In this document: positions 10,271-22,083 of the stretch, in pieces
How positions within the stretch are numbered: the first letter of the stretch is position 1
How the letters are laid out: every line of letters starts with the position of its first letter
NCBI RefSeq assembly: GCF_004193775.1
Contig: NC_041007.1
Location: 23,525,696-23,589,695, forward strand
Source of the DNA: Glycine soja
Lineage: Eukaryota > Streptophyta > Magnoliopsida > Fabales > Fabaceae
Direction of reading: 5' to 3'
Length of the DNA: 64,000 nucleotides
The notes under the pieces: model-generated
What the model was told of the DNA's origin: nothing
The model's database searches: none
What the model saw: the letters and a program-made list of their open reading frames with translations, nothing else
Program-made: the position numbers and the translations under genes

Positions 10271-13200
10271 CTAAAGAAGGAAGTTATCTATCATATGGTA
10301 AACCACATCAGCACCATCAGAATTCAACCAATATGTTTTCACCTGAGACCAAGGCAAAACAAATTAAAAAATATATATATAGGAAAAGAAACACGGATCA
10401 TAAAAAAGATTGGCATGTTTTGCAAGAACAATCCACTCGATCAAAAACTTGCAGGTTTAATTGATTATTCTCAAAACAAATGTGAGAGAAGATTAAGAGC
10501 AAGAGTATGTTAAAAATATGTGACAAAATCTAATTTGCAAAGCCAAAAATGATTAACTTGTATCAAGAAAAAAAAATCAAAAATAATATAAACAAACATG
10601 AAGAATCTCAAATATATTAAATATATAAAACATGAGTCCGATCAGATGTATCAATGGGATTATCATTTTTTGTAACTAATAAGTTCCACTTTCACATGCC
10701 TCTTGCAATGTTAATAGGTGCCACAAGCAACAAATTAGAGATCCCACATTGACCAGTGACATGACCAAATTAAAGTATATAAGTGAGAGAATAACTCTCA
10801 TCTTACACCGATTTTGTAGTATTGAATTAGACCCGTAAACCACATTTTAAGACAACAAAGACATCATGAAGACATAAGGTCAAATTTTAAGGTACTATTT
10901 TGCAGTTCCAGTTCCAGTCCCAAGGGGTTGCTTGGTTTCATTTTCAAAGAAAATAGAAAATAAAGTTGAAATTTGGAAAACATTTATTTTAAAAATGTTT
11001 CTGATAATAGGCCCAATTTTGAAAACAAATAATTGTTATTTTCTGTTTCATGTCAAAATGCGGTGGCATCATTTCAATATTATTGTTTCAATTCTTCTTT
11101 TTCATGTGCTTGCTTATTTTGCGAGAAGAAACCCACCAATAGTGGCCATTTTGAACAGCAGCCCGGAACATATCATGGTCATTGAACCATTGCAAGAATG
11201 AGTGCTTGATTTTCAATCAGCTTTGGTAATTTGGTGTCTGTTGGTAGATTATGGAGGATTACACATTTGCACTTGTAAGTTGTAACTCATTTAACAACTA
11301 ACACAATTTACATTTTTCATTGGTGCAGATAGCAGATTATTGACACTTCCAAGGTTAATTCCATTTTATACGTGTTGATTGTGTGTAGCATGAATAGTCT
11401 TTGGTGTCTTTAACATTTTGCTCGCAACTTGCTTGATAAAATGTCGGAACCATAGATTTGAAAATATTATTAGGATTTTGAAGTTTTTGATTGCCCTATT
11501 CTAAATATATTTTTATTGTTAAAAATTAGTCTGTAAATTTTATATAAAAATAACTTAAATTTTTTATTGAAAAAAATTAAATCAAACACATTTTCAATAT
11601 TTTCATTTTATGAAAACAAAAACCAAGGGAAACCAAACAAGTTTCCTAAATCATAAAAATTTAAAAATGATTTTTTTTTTAGAAAATGAAAACAAGAAAT
11701 GAAAATAAAAAACATATTCTCAAACCAAACGGGCCCTTATATTTTTGGCTGAAATTTATTGGAACAGATAAATCATATGTGAGACTCATTCAATAGGGAA
11801 GGGATTGAGACCTACATGATTTTGTAAGTCTCAATAAATTTCAACTGATAGTAAAGAGTGTGATGCTATTTTTTCTTTTTGCTGTAGTTTTATGCTATTA
11901 AGTTTTTCATATTTTATTGTGTGTTTATTGTTTAAATTAGAAGAAATTTGAAATATGCGTATGACATGATAATTTCAATAAGTTTATGTAAGCATTTATA
12001 TTTGGATGCAATGTTTCTTCTTTCAATAATATTAATCAGTGTTACCTGAATTGTACTGTGAGCAATGTAGCGCTGTTTACTTTTCTGAAAGCTAACATCC
12101 ACACGCTCCCAAGATACCTGAGTGAGCCCCCTTATCATCTCCTCTACATAGGGAAAGTACAAAAAAGTCAGAAAAATAGGAATAACATAGTAGGCTAAGG
12201 ATAATAACAGGTACAGAATCTAAGATATCTTAGGCATAAGAGCCACAGATAGCAGCTTAAATTACATCAGCACCTCGTATAATTATATTTTATTACTATT
12301 GTATATTTGGTGTAACTAAGGTGAGTGTAACCACTGAGATAACAGTAGAATAAAATATTAAATAAATTGAAGGTAAAGCATATGCTTGATCATGATACGT
12401 AATGAAAGTTGCTAAGAAAAAATGTAACCATATTGAATAATGATATTTTAATAGAACTAAACCAGAAATTAGGTAAAGAATGGAAATTTTATTGATAAGA
12501 ATAAATTCCTCCATCTTTGATCTGGAAAAACATGGTAGAAGATCAGAGATGAATGTATAAAGGAAATGCTGAAGCCCCAAAAAAGATGAACGCTGTGACA
12601 AATTACACACTCCAGGATGCTCAATAGTCCTGTGGTTCTCCCTTTCCCCTTCTTTGTGCTAGAAACCCACAGACCAGATTTGAAGACTAGATGAGATGGA
12701 GAAAGGAAAAGAATGAATCTATTACTGATGAATGAAATCTGAACAGAACAGGGAGATAATTCTCTTTCCAAGGGGTTTTCCCTTTATACAATGAGCTACT
12801 TCTCAATTCCTTAAAGCTAACAATTCAGAACAATAATTCCTTGTACTCTTTTCAACAAGCTAGGTTCTTGCCCTTGCTACTATAACCACCTAACTAACTT
12901 TAACTACTCTGTAACTAATTCTAAAACTTCTAGGATCCTATCTGTTTCTGCCCCCTTGAAGTTCCACCTTGTTCTGCAAGAGGAAACTAGGGATTCCCCT
13001 TCCTAGATTTCCTTCTGTTCCTTTTGACGCAATGTTTCTCTCTGTTGATTCAAGATAGACACCTGTTAGGAACTAATTGGAAGGTATGAGACTTGAGTCA
13101 TGACATTCTAGTGTGGGGTTTACGAAGCCTTAGGCTCTCCAACTACATTAGCTAGCTTTTATGGTGTAGTTTTCCCAGGGTTCTTATCAACTGGTATTAG

Positions 13201-16200
13201 AACCTTTCACGTCTCAACTGCTAATGAGCCGCATAGATAATGACACCATTGCAGTATTTATCCGGGACTAATCAAAGGGCTAATTCACAGCCAACCCAGG
13301 TGGGTGCTAAAGCTACAGAGCATGTGGAATGTTTAGGATTTAATTGAAAATTATAAGACTTGGGTCCCATGTTGGAAGTATGGGATTCTAGTGTGGGGTT
13401 TGTTGGCTTGCGGCTCTCCAACTACAATGGTTAGCTTTCATGGTGTAGTTCTCCCATGGTTCTTATCAACACTGCTACTAATTATCAATCAGAACAACAC
13501 ATACCATTTGTGGTGTGGTTCTCCCAAGGTTCTTATCCACACTGCTACTAATTATCAATCAGAACACATGCCATCCTAAACATGAAATCTATGATAAAAG
13601 TCATCATCTTACTAAGTACACAATACTTCAACATTGAGCAGGAGTAATAGAGACAGTCAACAAAAATCAACATCAACATTATAATTCGCAAATGATTATA
13701 TTATGAAATTGATAAAGCCTTTTTAAAGTAAAGAAATAACCTTCTAAGTCAATTATTTGGCCTCCAATATTAGATGTTTTATTGCAAATTTCATCAGCAG
13801 TCTCTCCTTCAACATAAACAATGTGCGGGTATCTCTCATCAATTACAAGAAGATTGGACTAGCACAACAGAAGAAACGGGATTTAGTCTCTGAAACCAGG
13901 TAAAGAATTATGGAAGACTATTATCAAAAGGTTTGTCTATACCTTTGGAAGTTCATGTTGGCGACGAATTGATGAGGTACGCCATCCTACCATATCTTAA
14001 AGACAAGTCAAGAAATATCAAAACACAAAAAACATTTCTTTATCTTAAGGAATGATCTGCAACATTGTGCCAATTTATGGTTTCAGGTAAATTAATAATT
14101 TTCTAGCCATGGAGATATTGGAGTGTAGTGATCTACAAGTTCTTTGCACATACAAACTGAATCTGCTAACTTTGACATACGTGGTTGACTTTAGATTCAT
14201 TGGGCTTAAGCTTATATGGTCAGATGAATTATTTTTTAAAACCTAAATGTAAAAGAGGATACGATCATAATTTGCATTTGCATATGCCACTCGACGCTTA
14301 AATGCACGTAAAGCTGACCTACACCATCACAAACAATTAGATTGTCAACAATACAAAAACAAATACTAGCATTTGATGAGCTTAACTGATACTTTAATAC
14401 TAACATAAACTTTAAATCATCAGAGTCATTAACCATTCGCACGAGCAGAGGACGCTTTCCATCATCATTGTCCATGAGGAAGAGATGCTTCCCAGATCTC
14501 CCTGCAACTAAATGTGCCGTTTCAGATGCTCTTCTCTCAAGGAAAGGAAGACCGCAAAGAAATGGAAGCTACAAGAACCAAACGATAAAAGCACTAAGAG
14601 ACAATATTGCAAGTCCAATATATGCACTTCATGTCCAAAATAAAATCAATGAGCAAACTACCAAAGCCCAACAAATCACAATGGTGTTTCACTGCAGCTA
14701 TAGTCCATGGAAATTAAAAGTTTCAATGCAACCCAATGTTTTATGCTTGTTCAAACGTAAATATTTATAGCAATTAATAACACCATTAATCTAAGGCAAG
14801 TGAGTTACAGCAAAATATGAAAACCCTTTATCTCTTGCACTGCTAATTGAATATTTTTCCCTTTTGTAATGTTTCATAAAATGTAGCAACTTGATGCACT
14901 GCTATATTGAAAAGGCAGTAAACAGAATTAGATACACTTCCTTTGTATAAGATTGTATAACAATTAAGAAAAAAAAAAAAAAAGGCTACTAGTTGAGTCC
15001 ATTTTGCATTATCAAACTTTCAAGCATGTCTTTGAATGTCCATATTCAATATCAACCTTTGAAGATATCTAATAGGGTCATGGCTAATATGGGGTACCTA
15101 AGTTTCATATCGGATGCTCAGTGGAGTACTTAAGTGGCCCTAGTGCTTGGGTTCTTATCAATTCGTATCAAAGCTAGCTGCTAGTATCTCAAAAAGGCCT
15201 GTCTATGGAGTGGTTGCCAGGAAAGGTTGAGGGGAAGCACTGTAGAGTGCAGCCACCGGGATGTCAGCTCTTAGGGATGGTACTATGATAGGGACATAGG
15301 TATTATGGAGTGCCTAAGTCCCACGTTGAGTAGTATGGGATGCTTAGTGGAATAGTTAAGTGGTTTGCTAGGTTCCCCCCTCCTTAGCAGCTAGCTTTTA
15401 AGGGAGGGTTCCCCAAGTACTTGAGTGCTTATCAATATCTAATGGATAAAATATGCAATTATAACAAAGACAAATTCAGTAGAAAAATATATTTCTTGCC
15501 ATACATATCAGTTATAAACTGACCATCGGAAATTCAAAATGCTAAAAGAAATAATTACTGAAATCATATGAACCGAACCACTTTCCTTTCAGAGTTTATG
15601 TTAAGTGGTTTTCAGGAAATAAAAAGGAACTAAATTTAATGATTTCACTAATTGCAGAGTTTGCAGTTAAATACCATCTATGTGCACCTATCTTGTAAAA
15701 AAACCGAAATGTCAAAAGATTTTAAGTCTGATAAATGAAGTAAAGAGAAATAACAGGCACAGAACATTACAGCTACTGTTCATAGCAAACTTAAGCAGCT
15801 ACCTGTTTATTTCCTCTTGAACCAAGATGTGGTGTTGCAAATGTTATGAAGTTCATGGGCTCTAAACCAGCAATTTTGCCTTCATAACTCTGTTCAAGGA
15901 ATTGCTTTGAAAATTCTGTTTTCTCTTCACTGAAATAGTCTCTACTGGTACCAACAAGTGCAAATGTTGAAGAATAATTATAAAGTCTCCCAATAGCATA
16001 TCTTGCCACCAAGCCTCCTAGAGAATGCGCCACAAAGGATATCTTCTGCACCTCTGGCCAACGTCTAACAACAGATAATACCTGCATAAATATGAATTAA
16101 AACTGATGATATATATATGTGACTGAGTCACTGCAAAGCCAACACTGTAAATGAAAATTAAGTATGAGAGATTAAGATTGTAAAGAGTAAAAAAATTATC

Positions 16201-19200
16201 ATATTATAATTACCAAAATACCTCTTCAGCTAGCCTCTCTCCCATTGTATCAACACCATCAAACGTCAATTTTGAAGAATTGCATTCACTGCCTGTCCAC
16301 AAATTATCAAGCAAATGCAATTAATGTATTTTTTTTTATATAAACAATGCAAAAAATAATAAAAATGAAGGATTGGTAGACTTGGCAATGTCAGGGCTAG
16401 AATCAGAGGAAGAATAAAGCAGGATGGTTTAACATTTAAGAAATTAAGAAAAACTAGTGGATAAATTTCTTCAACCTAACATCGTTTTTGTCTAAGATGT
16501 TTTACATGACCTAGATCAAAGGGAAAGATTGCAAGAATTTATTCAACCAACAAAACTAGAACCTTGAAACCATCCATTTATTATAGGGAATTAAATTCTA
16601 GGTAATGTATTATTTATAGGGAATTAAATTTTTTTTATATTAAAAGTAACTGTTTGGATATTTTAGTAAAAAGAATTCAAAATTTTAGAATTTTAAAAGA
16701 GGTTTTAGTTAGTTGAAAGAATAGAATTTCAAATTCTATCTTCAAGAGAGTGAATTCCAAATTCTCAAAAGCAAGTTCTTTCCGTACTTGGAAGACATGA
16801 ACGAACTCGAGACAGTCTTCAACTGCTTCGACGCCAACGGCGACGGCAAGATCTCCGCCACGAGCTCGACAGCGTGCTCCGATCGAGTTTCATGAAGCGA
16901 GCGCGAAAATCTAATTTGATTTTCTGCTTTTTTCTTCTTCTGATTCTTAGTTTTCAATACGAACTCGAACCAAACGGTGGTTTAGACATACAACAAGACA
17001 ACCTACCTGAACTGCACCACCAATTATTCCGACAATGGAACCTTCGTGTACAACGGCAGAAGTCGTGGTTTCGGCGAAGCGTTGACCATAGTTGTTCCAT
17101 TGACCATAGTTGGACCGAACTACTTCTTCTCTGACGCCGGAGACGATGTGCAGTGCCAGCGCGGCTTGGCCTTCGAGATCGACGTCCAGCGTGGCCTCGG
17201 CTTGCCGTCAAGTCTCAACCAACCACCTCCGCCGCCGTACCAAGAGCCTTTGGGTCCTGATGGCACTCAATCTTCGCCGATCACGGTGGCGCAGTCTCCC
17301 AGTGGCGGCACTTTCGCGAGGTGGAGCTCCGCGGCGGAGAAGAGGCCATTTCACTAGCACTGCTACATTCTCGCGAGTTGGTGCTTTAACACTGCCACAT
17401 TCGCTCTTCATTCGCTCCACCTCATTATCTCCGCCAAACACAGAATTTTAAAAATAAAGGAATTTAAATTGGAGCATTTAAAATTTTAAATTGCCTCATC
17501 CAAACACACTCTTAGTGACCAACAAATTGATCACGAACCTGGCAAGAAAATTACCAATCCGGTGATACAAAGCATTTCAAATTCCACAAACAAATTTATC
17601 AATTTTCAGATGCAGACGAAAAGGAGCAGCTAAATTTTGACAGGAGGTGGGAATGCTTACGGTGTACAATCACTTTATCTGGAAGCTTCTTCACAAACTG
17701 CTCTGCAGCATATCTCCAATCAGCAGCACTGAAATATCAAAGTACATTTCACTGTAACGGTAGCCACTTGTAAGAATCCAGATTATAAGGTTGAGTTATG
17801 GTGAAACTCACATTCTAAGACCACTCAACAAAGAATGTATTTATTACCCACATAACCTATTACCAAATATCTAATGAACTTCCATGCTCAGAAAACAAAC
17901 TAGATAACAGAACTGAATTATCTAATTAACAATGGCACAGAATCCAATCATCCATAACTAACAATGAGTAGATAGAAATGGAATTCTGCTGGATAAATTA
18001 ATTCCCGAACTAAAAGTGAAGTTTCCGTCTTGAAAATGATAAAAGTAAAAGATAACAATAAACTACGACAATTATTATAGATCTATATTTTGAAAAGAAA
18101 ATAATACACGAGACTAAAGCAAAGCCCTAAAATGATTACATTGACCTATTAGCTTTAGTTACACTTCCATCATTCTTGATATCACACCTATTTCCCTTAC
18201 ATTTCTATACCTTTTTTATTTTATTTTCTTAGCATAATGAATATAATAGAAGGAACCGCTGGAACGCATATGTAAATTTTCAACTAAGAAAAATATGAGG
18301 GTGTATCTATTTCAAGCTTTGAAAAGTGATTCCTGCGGATGTATGTGAACTTGGAAATGTTTGATACAAGTTTTAAAATATTTTCCTAAGCCCTGTTGAT
18401 TAGGTTGAGTCATCCTCAAGTTTGACTTTGTTTTCATTCCAATGAAAATGTTAGAAGTTACCTATCATTACATAACCTAACTAGTAGTAACTTGGGTTCT
18501 CACTCTCACGTTTTTTTCCTTTCATCATTTGAATTTCGAAAATTACTCCCATACTAAATTGAGGGCGTGCCCTAGCACTACAGTAAAATTGTGCCTTGGT
18601 GATTAGTTGGTCATGCCTTCAAATCCCGATAGGGCGATAGGGGTACTCTTAATTTGAGTATTTATGTAATTATAATCATACTTAATGCATAATTAAATTA
18701 TAAGTAAATATCATAATTATAATCATAAGATATGAGTATAATTTGATATAACTAGTTATTATTTTTAAAATATGAGTATCTAACTAGTTATGAATAAACT
18801 ATTTAATCAATTATATAACAAGTTATATCTAAAACTAATTACATAATTAGTTATAGATGAATAAAAATAATTTATTTAAAATACTCATTTCTATAAAACT
18901 AGTTATAATTTTATAATTATAACTATTTTTTAAATAAAAGTAAGTTATTTGAAATTGATTATAATTTTATATCTACTTTTATATAACTAGTTCTATAAAA
19001 CTAATTATAATTATACTTATTTTTTTTAAAACTAGTCTTTTTGAGTATCCCTCCTTGTATATGCAAAGATAAGGCTGCAACAATGATCCTCCCTCGCCAG
19101 ACACTAGGGTACGTTAGTTTCTACTCCCATAGTAAATTGTAAGCAAACATACATGTTACTGTGATAATGAAATTCCGTATCAAGGTGATGAGGTAAATGC

Positions 19201-19357
19201 AAAAACCTTACCTCCCAATGATTCCGTTAACCATTATAACAAGGTGGTGAGGAGCCGGGTTGGGCGCGGCGGCGGCGGCAGCGTCGAAGAAGTCCTGACC
19301 GGCGGAATCGGCCTCGGCCTTGAAGCAGCCGCGGCCCATTCGGCGGAGCAGTTCCAT
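10271..19357 (-). CDS. DUF676-type alpha/beta-hydrolase (putative serine esterase), 10 exons, intact
   Basis: CDS exons, all minus: 19357-19212, 17728-17661, 16292-16222, 16081-15803, 14568-14405, 14318-14263, 13995-13943, 13858-13741, 12143-12046, 10342-10271. Every intron begins GT and ends AG and all phases agree, giving 1125 nt, that is 374 aa and TAG. Start: MELLRRMG at 19357; an upstream in-frame Met (19561) exists but its extension looks like leader. Landmarks are an N-terminal HLVIMVNGIIGS strand and turn (about residues 39-50), the nucleophile elbow AHSLGG with Ser115, TPHLGS, a long helical middle, and a late His (YIAHST, about residue 347) that could complete the triad. Plant members of this family are called putative lipases or serine esterases; the substrate is unknown. 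Exon 1 is GC-rich with an alanine run. Introns 1, 2, 4, 8 and 9 are long and full of repeats. Confidence 0.92.
10924..11736. mobile_element. Candidate terminal-inverted-repeat element in the last intron
   Basis: The left edge ggggttgcttggtttcattttc and the reverse complement of the right edge (gggcccgtttggttt, ending 11736) are imperfect matches, and both edges continue into similar 'attttc/gaaaat' runs. No convincing TSD was found. The inside has no recognisable coding. It sits between exons 9 and 10 of the esterase gene. Confidence 0.35.
12144..13740. repeat. Intron 8 of the esterase gene with repeated 'ggttcttatcaa' units
   Basis: Between 13080 and 13200 and again between 13350 and 13470 there is a unit running '..gtgtggggttt..ctctccaactaca..tagctttyatggtgtagtt..cccaggttcttatcaa'. 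A 66-70 bp piece is then duplicated in tandem (near 13441 and 13511). The units resemble dispersed plant repeats but the family is not recognised. The rest, 12150-13070, shows no gene. Confidence 0.55.
14569..15802. repeat. Intron 4 of the esterase gene with two related repeat units
   Basis: Units at about 15066-15180 and 15310-15435 share 'cctaagt..cat..ggatgctcagtggagta..taagtgg' and end near 'gcttatcaa', and are distantly like the units in intron 8. A poly-A run sits near 14970. No coding sequence is seen. Confidence 0.5.
16797..16873 (+). pseudogene. Captured calmodulin-like (EF-hand) gene fragment
   Basis: Translation from the ATG at 16797 gives MNELETVFNCFDANGDGKIS, a textbook EF-hand helix and calcium loop (D-x-N-x-D-x-K). 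One base is missing a few codons later (near 16861), breaking the frame. There is no remainder of the gene. It lies within the Pack element and in the antisense orientation to the host esterase gene. Confidence 0.7.
16997..17340 (+). pseudogene. Captured gene fragment, possibly phytocyanin-like
   Basis: One frame reads NYSDNGTFVYNGRS, then, after disturbed sequence, PNYFFSDAGDDVQCQRGLAF and a proline-rich tail with PPPPPYQEP. The 'GxxYFxS..C..G' layout followed by a proline-rich region recalls plant cupredoxins (phytocyanins), which act in the cell wall or at the membrane, but the match is from memory and not certain. GC content is far above that of the neighbours. No full gene is present. 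Confidence 0.45.
18641..19051. mobile_element. MITE-like AT-rich element in intron 1
   Basis: The left edge gggtactc and the reverse complement of the right edge (gggatactc) form a short inverted repeat around about 400 bp that contains many copies of 'actagttataa' and 'taattataa'. Superfamily unknown. Confidence 0.4.
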
Positions 19358-19800
19358 TTTGAGGGAGAGAGTGGGCCGAGCGGGTCTGGATCCTGGATCG
19401 AAGAAGCAGCAGCAGCGGCGGAGCAGTGAGCGGGTCGGGTCAATAGTGGGTATGGGGAGTTTGGGTCGGAGCACAGAGCCGGAGTCTGAGGCCAGCATGA
19501 AAGAGGGTTTAATGTTGTTTGCGTGATTTTCACTGTTCAGTACGGAATGGAAAGCACACAAAGTTGTTATGATTTGATTCGGGGAACCTTTTTGCTGTGG
19601 TGGCTTGAGGTTGAAGGGACCGGGAGCAGTTGCCAGTTGAATGGTTCCCTCGCCTCACCTGACCTCACCAGCTTCCTTGGTCAATGTTGACAACATTGTT
19701 TTATTGCAACTTCAACCCTCCATGTGGATAAATTATTACATGGCCATTTCCACTCATGCCCTTGCATTTTAAGGTTGTTTTCTAAAATTGACTCAAATCT
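19358..19800 (-). promoter_or_regulatory. Leader and upstream region of the esterase gene
   Basis: 19358-19561 is open in frame with the first exon but starts with low-conservation-looking sequence and probably is 5' UTR. At 19679-19691 'ggtcaatgttgac' holds two outward-facing TTGAC cores, the binding core of WRKY factors, which might mean stress responsiveness. No certain TATA box was assigned. 'tatagggaggaattt' occurs twice just beyond (near 19842 and 19909). Confidence 0.35.
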
Positions 19801-20199
19801 AGAAAATATAGATTAAGTCAAAAAAAGTATTTCAAGATATATATAGGGAGGAATTTAATTTATGTTTTTGTCAAAATTAGCATAACCTTCCTTGATTGTT
19901 GTTATTCCTATATAGGGAGGAATTTGTGCAAGACATTACTTTTCTACTTTCCTAAATTATATATCTCTCATGATCCAAGCGGTAATCGACCCCAAGTGTA
20001 TCGGGCCGAGTATCACTTGATAAATTTTTTGTTATCACTCTATAAGATGCCATCTTGTGGGGTCATTCAGGGACTCAATAGCAAATAAACATTTGACCTT
20101 AGGTACCTTGGACTGAGTGTCATTTAGCATGTCTTGGGGGGTATTGGTTTAAGTAGATACTCTACCTTTCCTTATTTATGTGTACCTTGAGTACTCAAG
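19801..20199. other. Intergenic, no gene seen
   Basis: There is no long ORF and no recognised repeat apart from the short duplication of 'tatagggaggaattt' at about 19842 and 19909. Confidence 0.4.
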
Positions 20200-21290
20200 G
20201 ATAGCCAAGTAGCGTTTGGTCTTGGGTCTCTTCAACCAAGTCCACTCGACAATTCCTTGTTGAGACTCGATGAATTTCCCTTTTGAGGGGCCTTGCAGGG
20301 ACAGTATACATGCCCCCCCTCCCCCCAAGTTCTAAGACATGCTGAGAAAGTTGATATGAGTACAATCACTCAATCCTTGATTCTTTAAGTGGAGCATCTC
20401 TTTGTGAAATTTCTACCATTACTCGGTTATGCGTATTCTAAAAGAAGGCTACCAGGACTGAACAGTACACATGCCCCCAACCTCTAAGGAATGTGAGTAG
20501 AAGTACTCGATTCTCGGTTCCTTAAGTAAAGTGTCTCCTTCTAGATTTCTATCATTACTCAATCATGCATCATCTAATATGAGGCTTGTCAAAACCAAAC
20601 AATACATATGATCCCAAGCTTTGAGGCATGCCAAATAGAACTGATATGAGTAGAAGTACTTGGTCTTGGGTCTTTTGAGTTGAGTGTTTGGTCAAGTGCC
20701 TTCTTAAGGGACCTTGTTGAGATCGAGTCATACTCATGTCGAGCATTGGTCAGACTTAGTTTATGGTAGAATCAACCGAGAATGCATAGGCCAAATCAGA
20801 ATGTCGTGGGGTCAAATTGGAATGTTGAGTGGAGGGCAAACTTAGCTTGCCATTAGATCAAGTTGGAATGCTTGAGAGGTTAAATCGAGATGTTAATTGT
20901 TGGTCAAACTTTTCTTATTGTTAGATAAAACTAGAATGCCAAAGAGGTAAAAACGAAAGTCGATTAGAGGTCAAATTCAACTTGTCGATGGACTAAGCTG
21001 GAAAACTAAGAGGTAAAATCGAAAAGCTAATCGGAGATCAAACTCAACTTGTTTTTTGATCAAGATGGAATGCCAAAGAGGTCAAACTAGAATGTCGAGA
21101 GGTCAAACCAGAATGTCAAGTTTAAGAAATACTCAAGGTGTGAGGGTCAAGGTGAAAGCACTCATGGCACGAGATCGAGCTTAGTGCTTAAGGCACAAAG
21201 CCAACCTAAAAATGCTTAACGCACATTGTCAAGTTAAAAATGCTCAAGGCACGCAATTTCAAGTTGAAAATGCTCAATACGTGAAGTTAA
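20200..21290. repeat. Two degenerate tandem-repeat blocks
   Basis: Block 1 (about 20200-20700) has three diverged units of roughly 140-160 bp. Each carries 'acatgccccc', then 'gagtaga.agtactcg', then 'tttctaycattactc.atc'. Block 2 (about 20750-21130) has units of about 80-90 bp around 'gaggtcaaa..agaatgtc' and 'aactcaacttgt'. It runs into a stretch of 'aatgctcaaggcac' phrases (21120-21285). No coding sequence. The blocks end next to a CACTA-like terminus at 21294. Confidence 0.55.
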
Positions 21291-21293
21291 GTT

Positions 21294-21690
21294 CGCTACT
21301 AAAAAAAGTCTTTTAACGATGATTCTAGAAGGGGCTCGACAATAGTTTTCAACCATTGTTGAAAGTTAAAGGCTTTTAACGACGGTTTTAAACGGTCGTG
21401 ATAAGTAGTAGAAAATTGTTGAAATGATTGTCGTTGAAATTCAAGGGCTTTTAACGATGGTTTCTTCATTGATTTTCAATACTGTCTTAAAAAATGTATC
21501 AGAAATGTCTCTATGCAACGTTTTCAAAGATAATTTTGAGAAAAACTGATGTAGAAAATCATTTCCCACAAAAACCGATGTAGAACATGAGCTTTCAAAG
21601 ATGGTCTTGAAGAAAACCGTCATGGAAAGCGACTTTCTACATTAGCTTTCTGACAACCATTGTAGAAAGTTCAGTTTTTTTATAATATTA
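21294..21690 (+). mobile_element. Left end of a CACTA-type transposon
   Basis: cgctactaaaaaaagtc at 21294 is one base off the CACTA-family start. It is followed by subterminal repeats on both strands of the words 'ttttaacgacggttt' and 'gaaaaccgatgtaga'. Such arrays are the transposase-binding subterminal repeats of CACTA elements. The words differ from those of the CACTA element at 23970-30032, so this is a separate family. No matching right end was found; 30.0-30.9 kb may belong to it. Confidence 0.6.
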
Positions 21691-22083
21691 TTTTTGTTTT
21701 GAAAACAAATCCAACCTATAATTTCAAGCAGAACCAAAACCAAAAAGTTGGTAAGAAACATATTTAATTATATTCTAATTATCATTAATCAAAAGCAATA
21801 AATACAAAAAAACTAATAAATACCAATAAAATGATATCATATTATCAAATTAACTACATTAAACAAGTAAAGTCAACATTTGTCATGTTTACAATGTAAA
21901 TTCAACTTAAAAATATTCTAAAATACAAGTTTAACTATCCTAAATATTCTCAAATATTGTTCAGTGCTTCTTTTCTAACTTAAAAAAAAAAAACATTTTG
22001 CCGATTCTTTTCAAATTATTTTCATTCTCTCTAGTTCCAATGGTGTTTGACCACTAAACCATGTAATTTATAATAAACACATG
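21691..22083. other. AT-rich interior of the outer CACTA element
   Basis: No gene. The stretch continues after the solo LTR at 23734, as expected if the LTR landed in it. Confidence 0.4.

Larger units (their letters stand above)
16590..17511. mobile_element. Pack-type PIF/Harbinger-like element (copy 1) in intron 2 of the esterase gene
   Basis: Its two ends match copy 2 (50756-51561): the left 170 bp from 'ctaggtaatgtat' to 'gagagtgaatt' and the right end 'ggaatttaaattggagcattt..ctcatccaaacacactc', followed by TTA (17512-17514). The extreme left end is missing. The middle is GC-rich and unlike its surroundings, and carries fragments of at least two host genes (separate entries). Between copies only the ends are shared, as expected of a gene-capturing element. 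Confidence 0.75.

Noticed and set aside
16954..17451. Long overlapping ORFs on both strands (85-113 codons) that might be a new gene
   Set aside because: They are shadows of the GC-rich captured fragments within the Pack element; no start, splice or homology supports a gene.
19234..19533. Alternative frames across exon 1 of the esterase gene
   Set aside because: GC-rich sequence opens several frames; only the frame ending HLVIMVNGIIG joins exon 2 and the rest of the family pattern.
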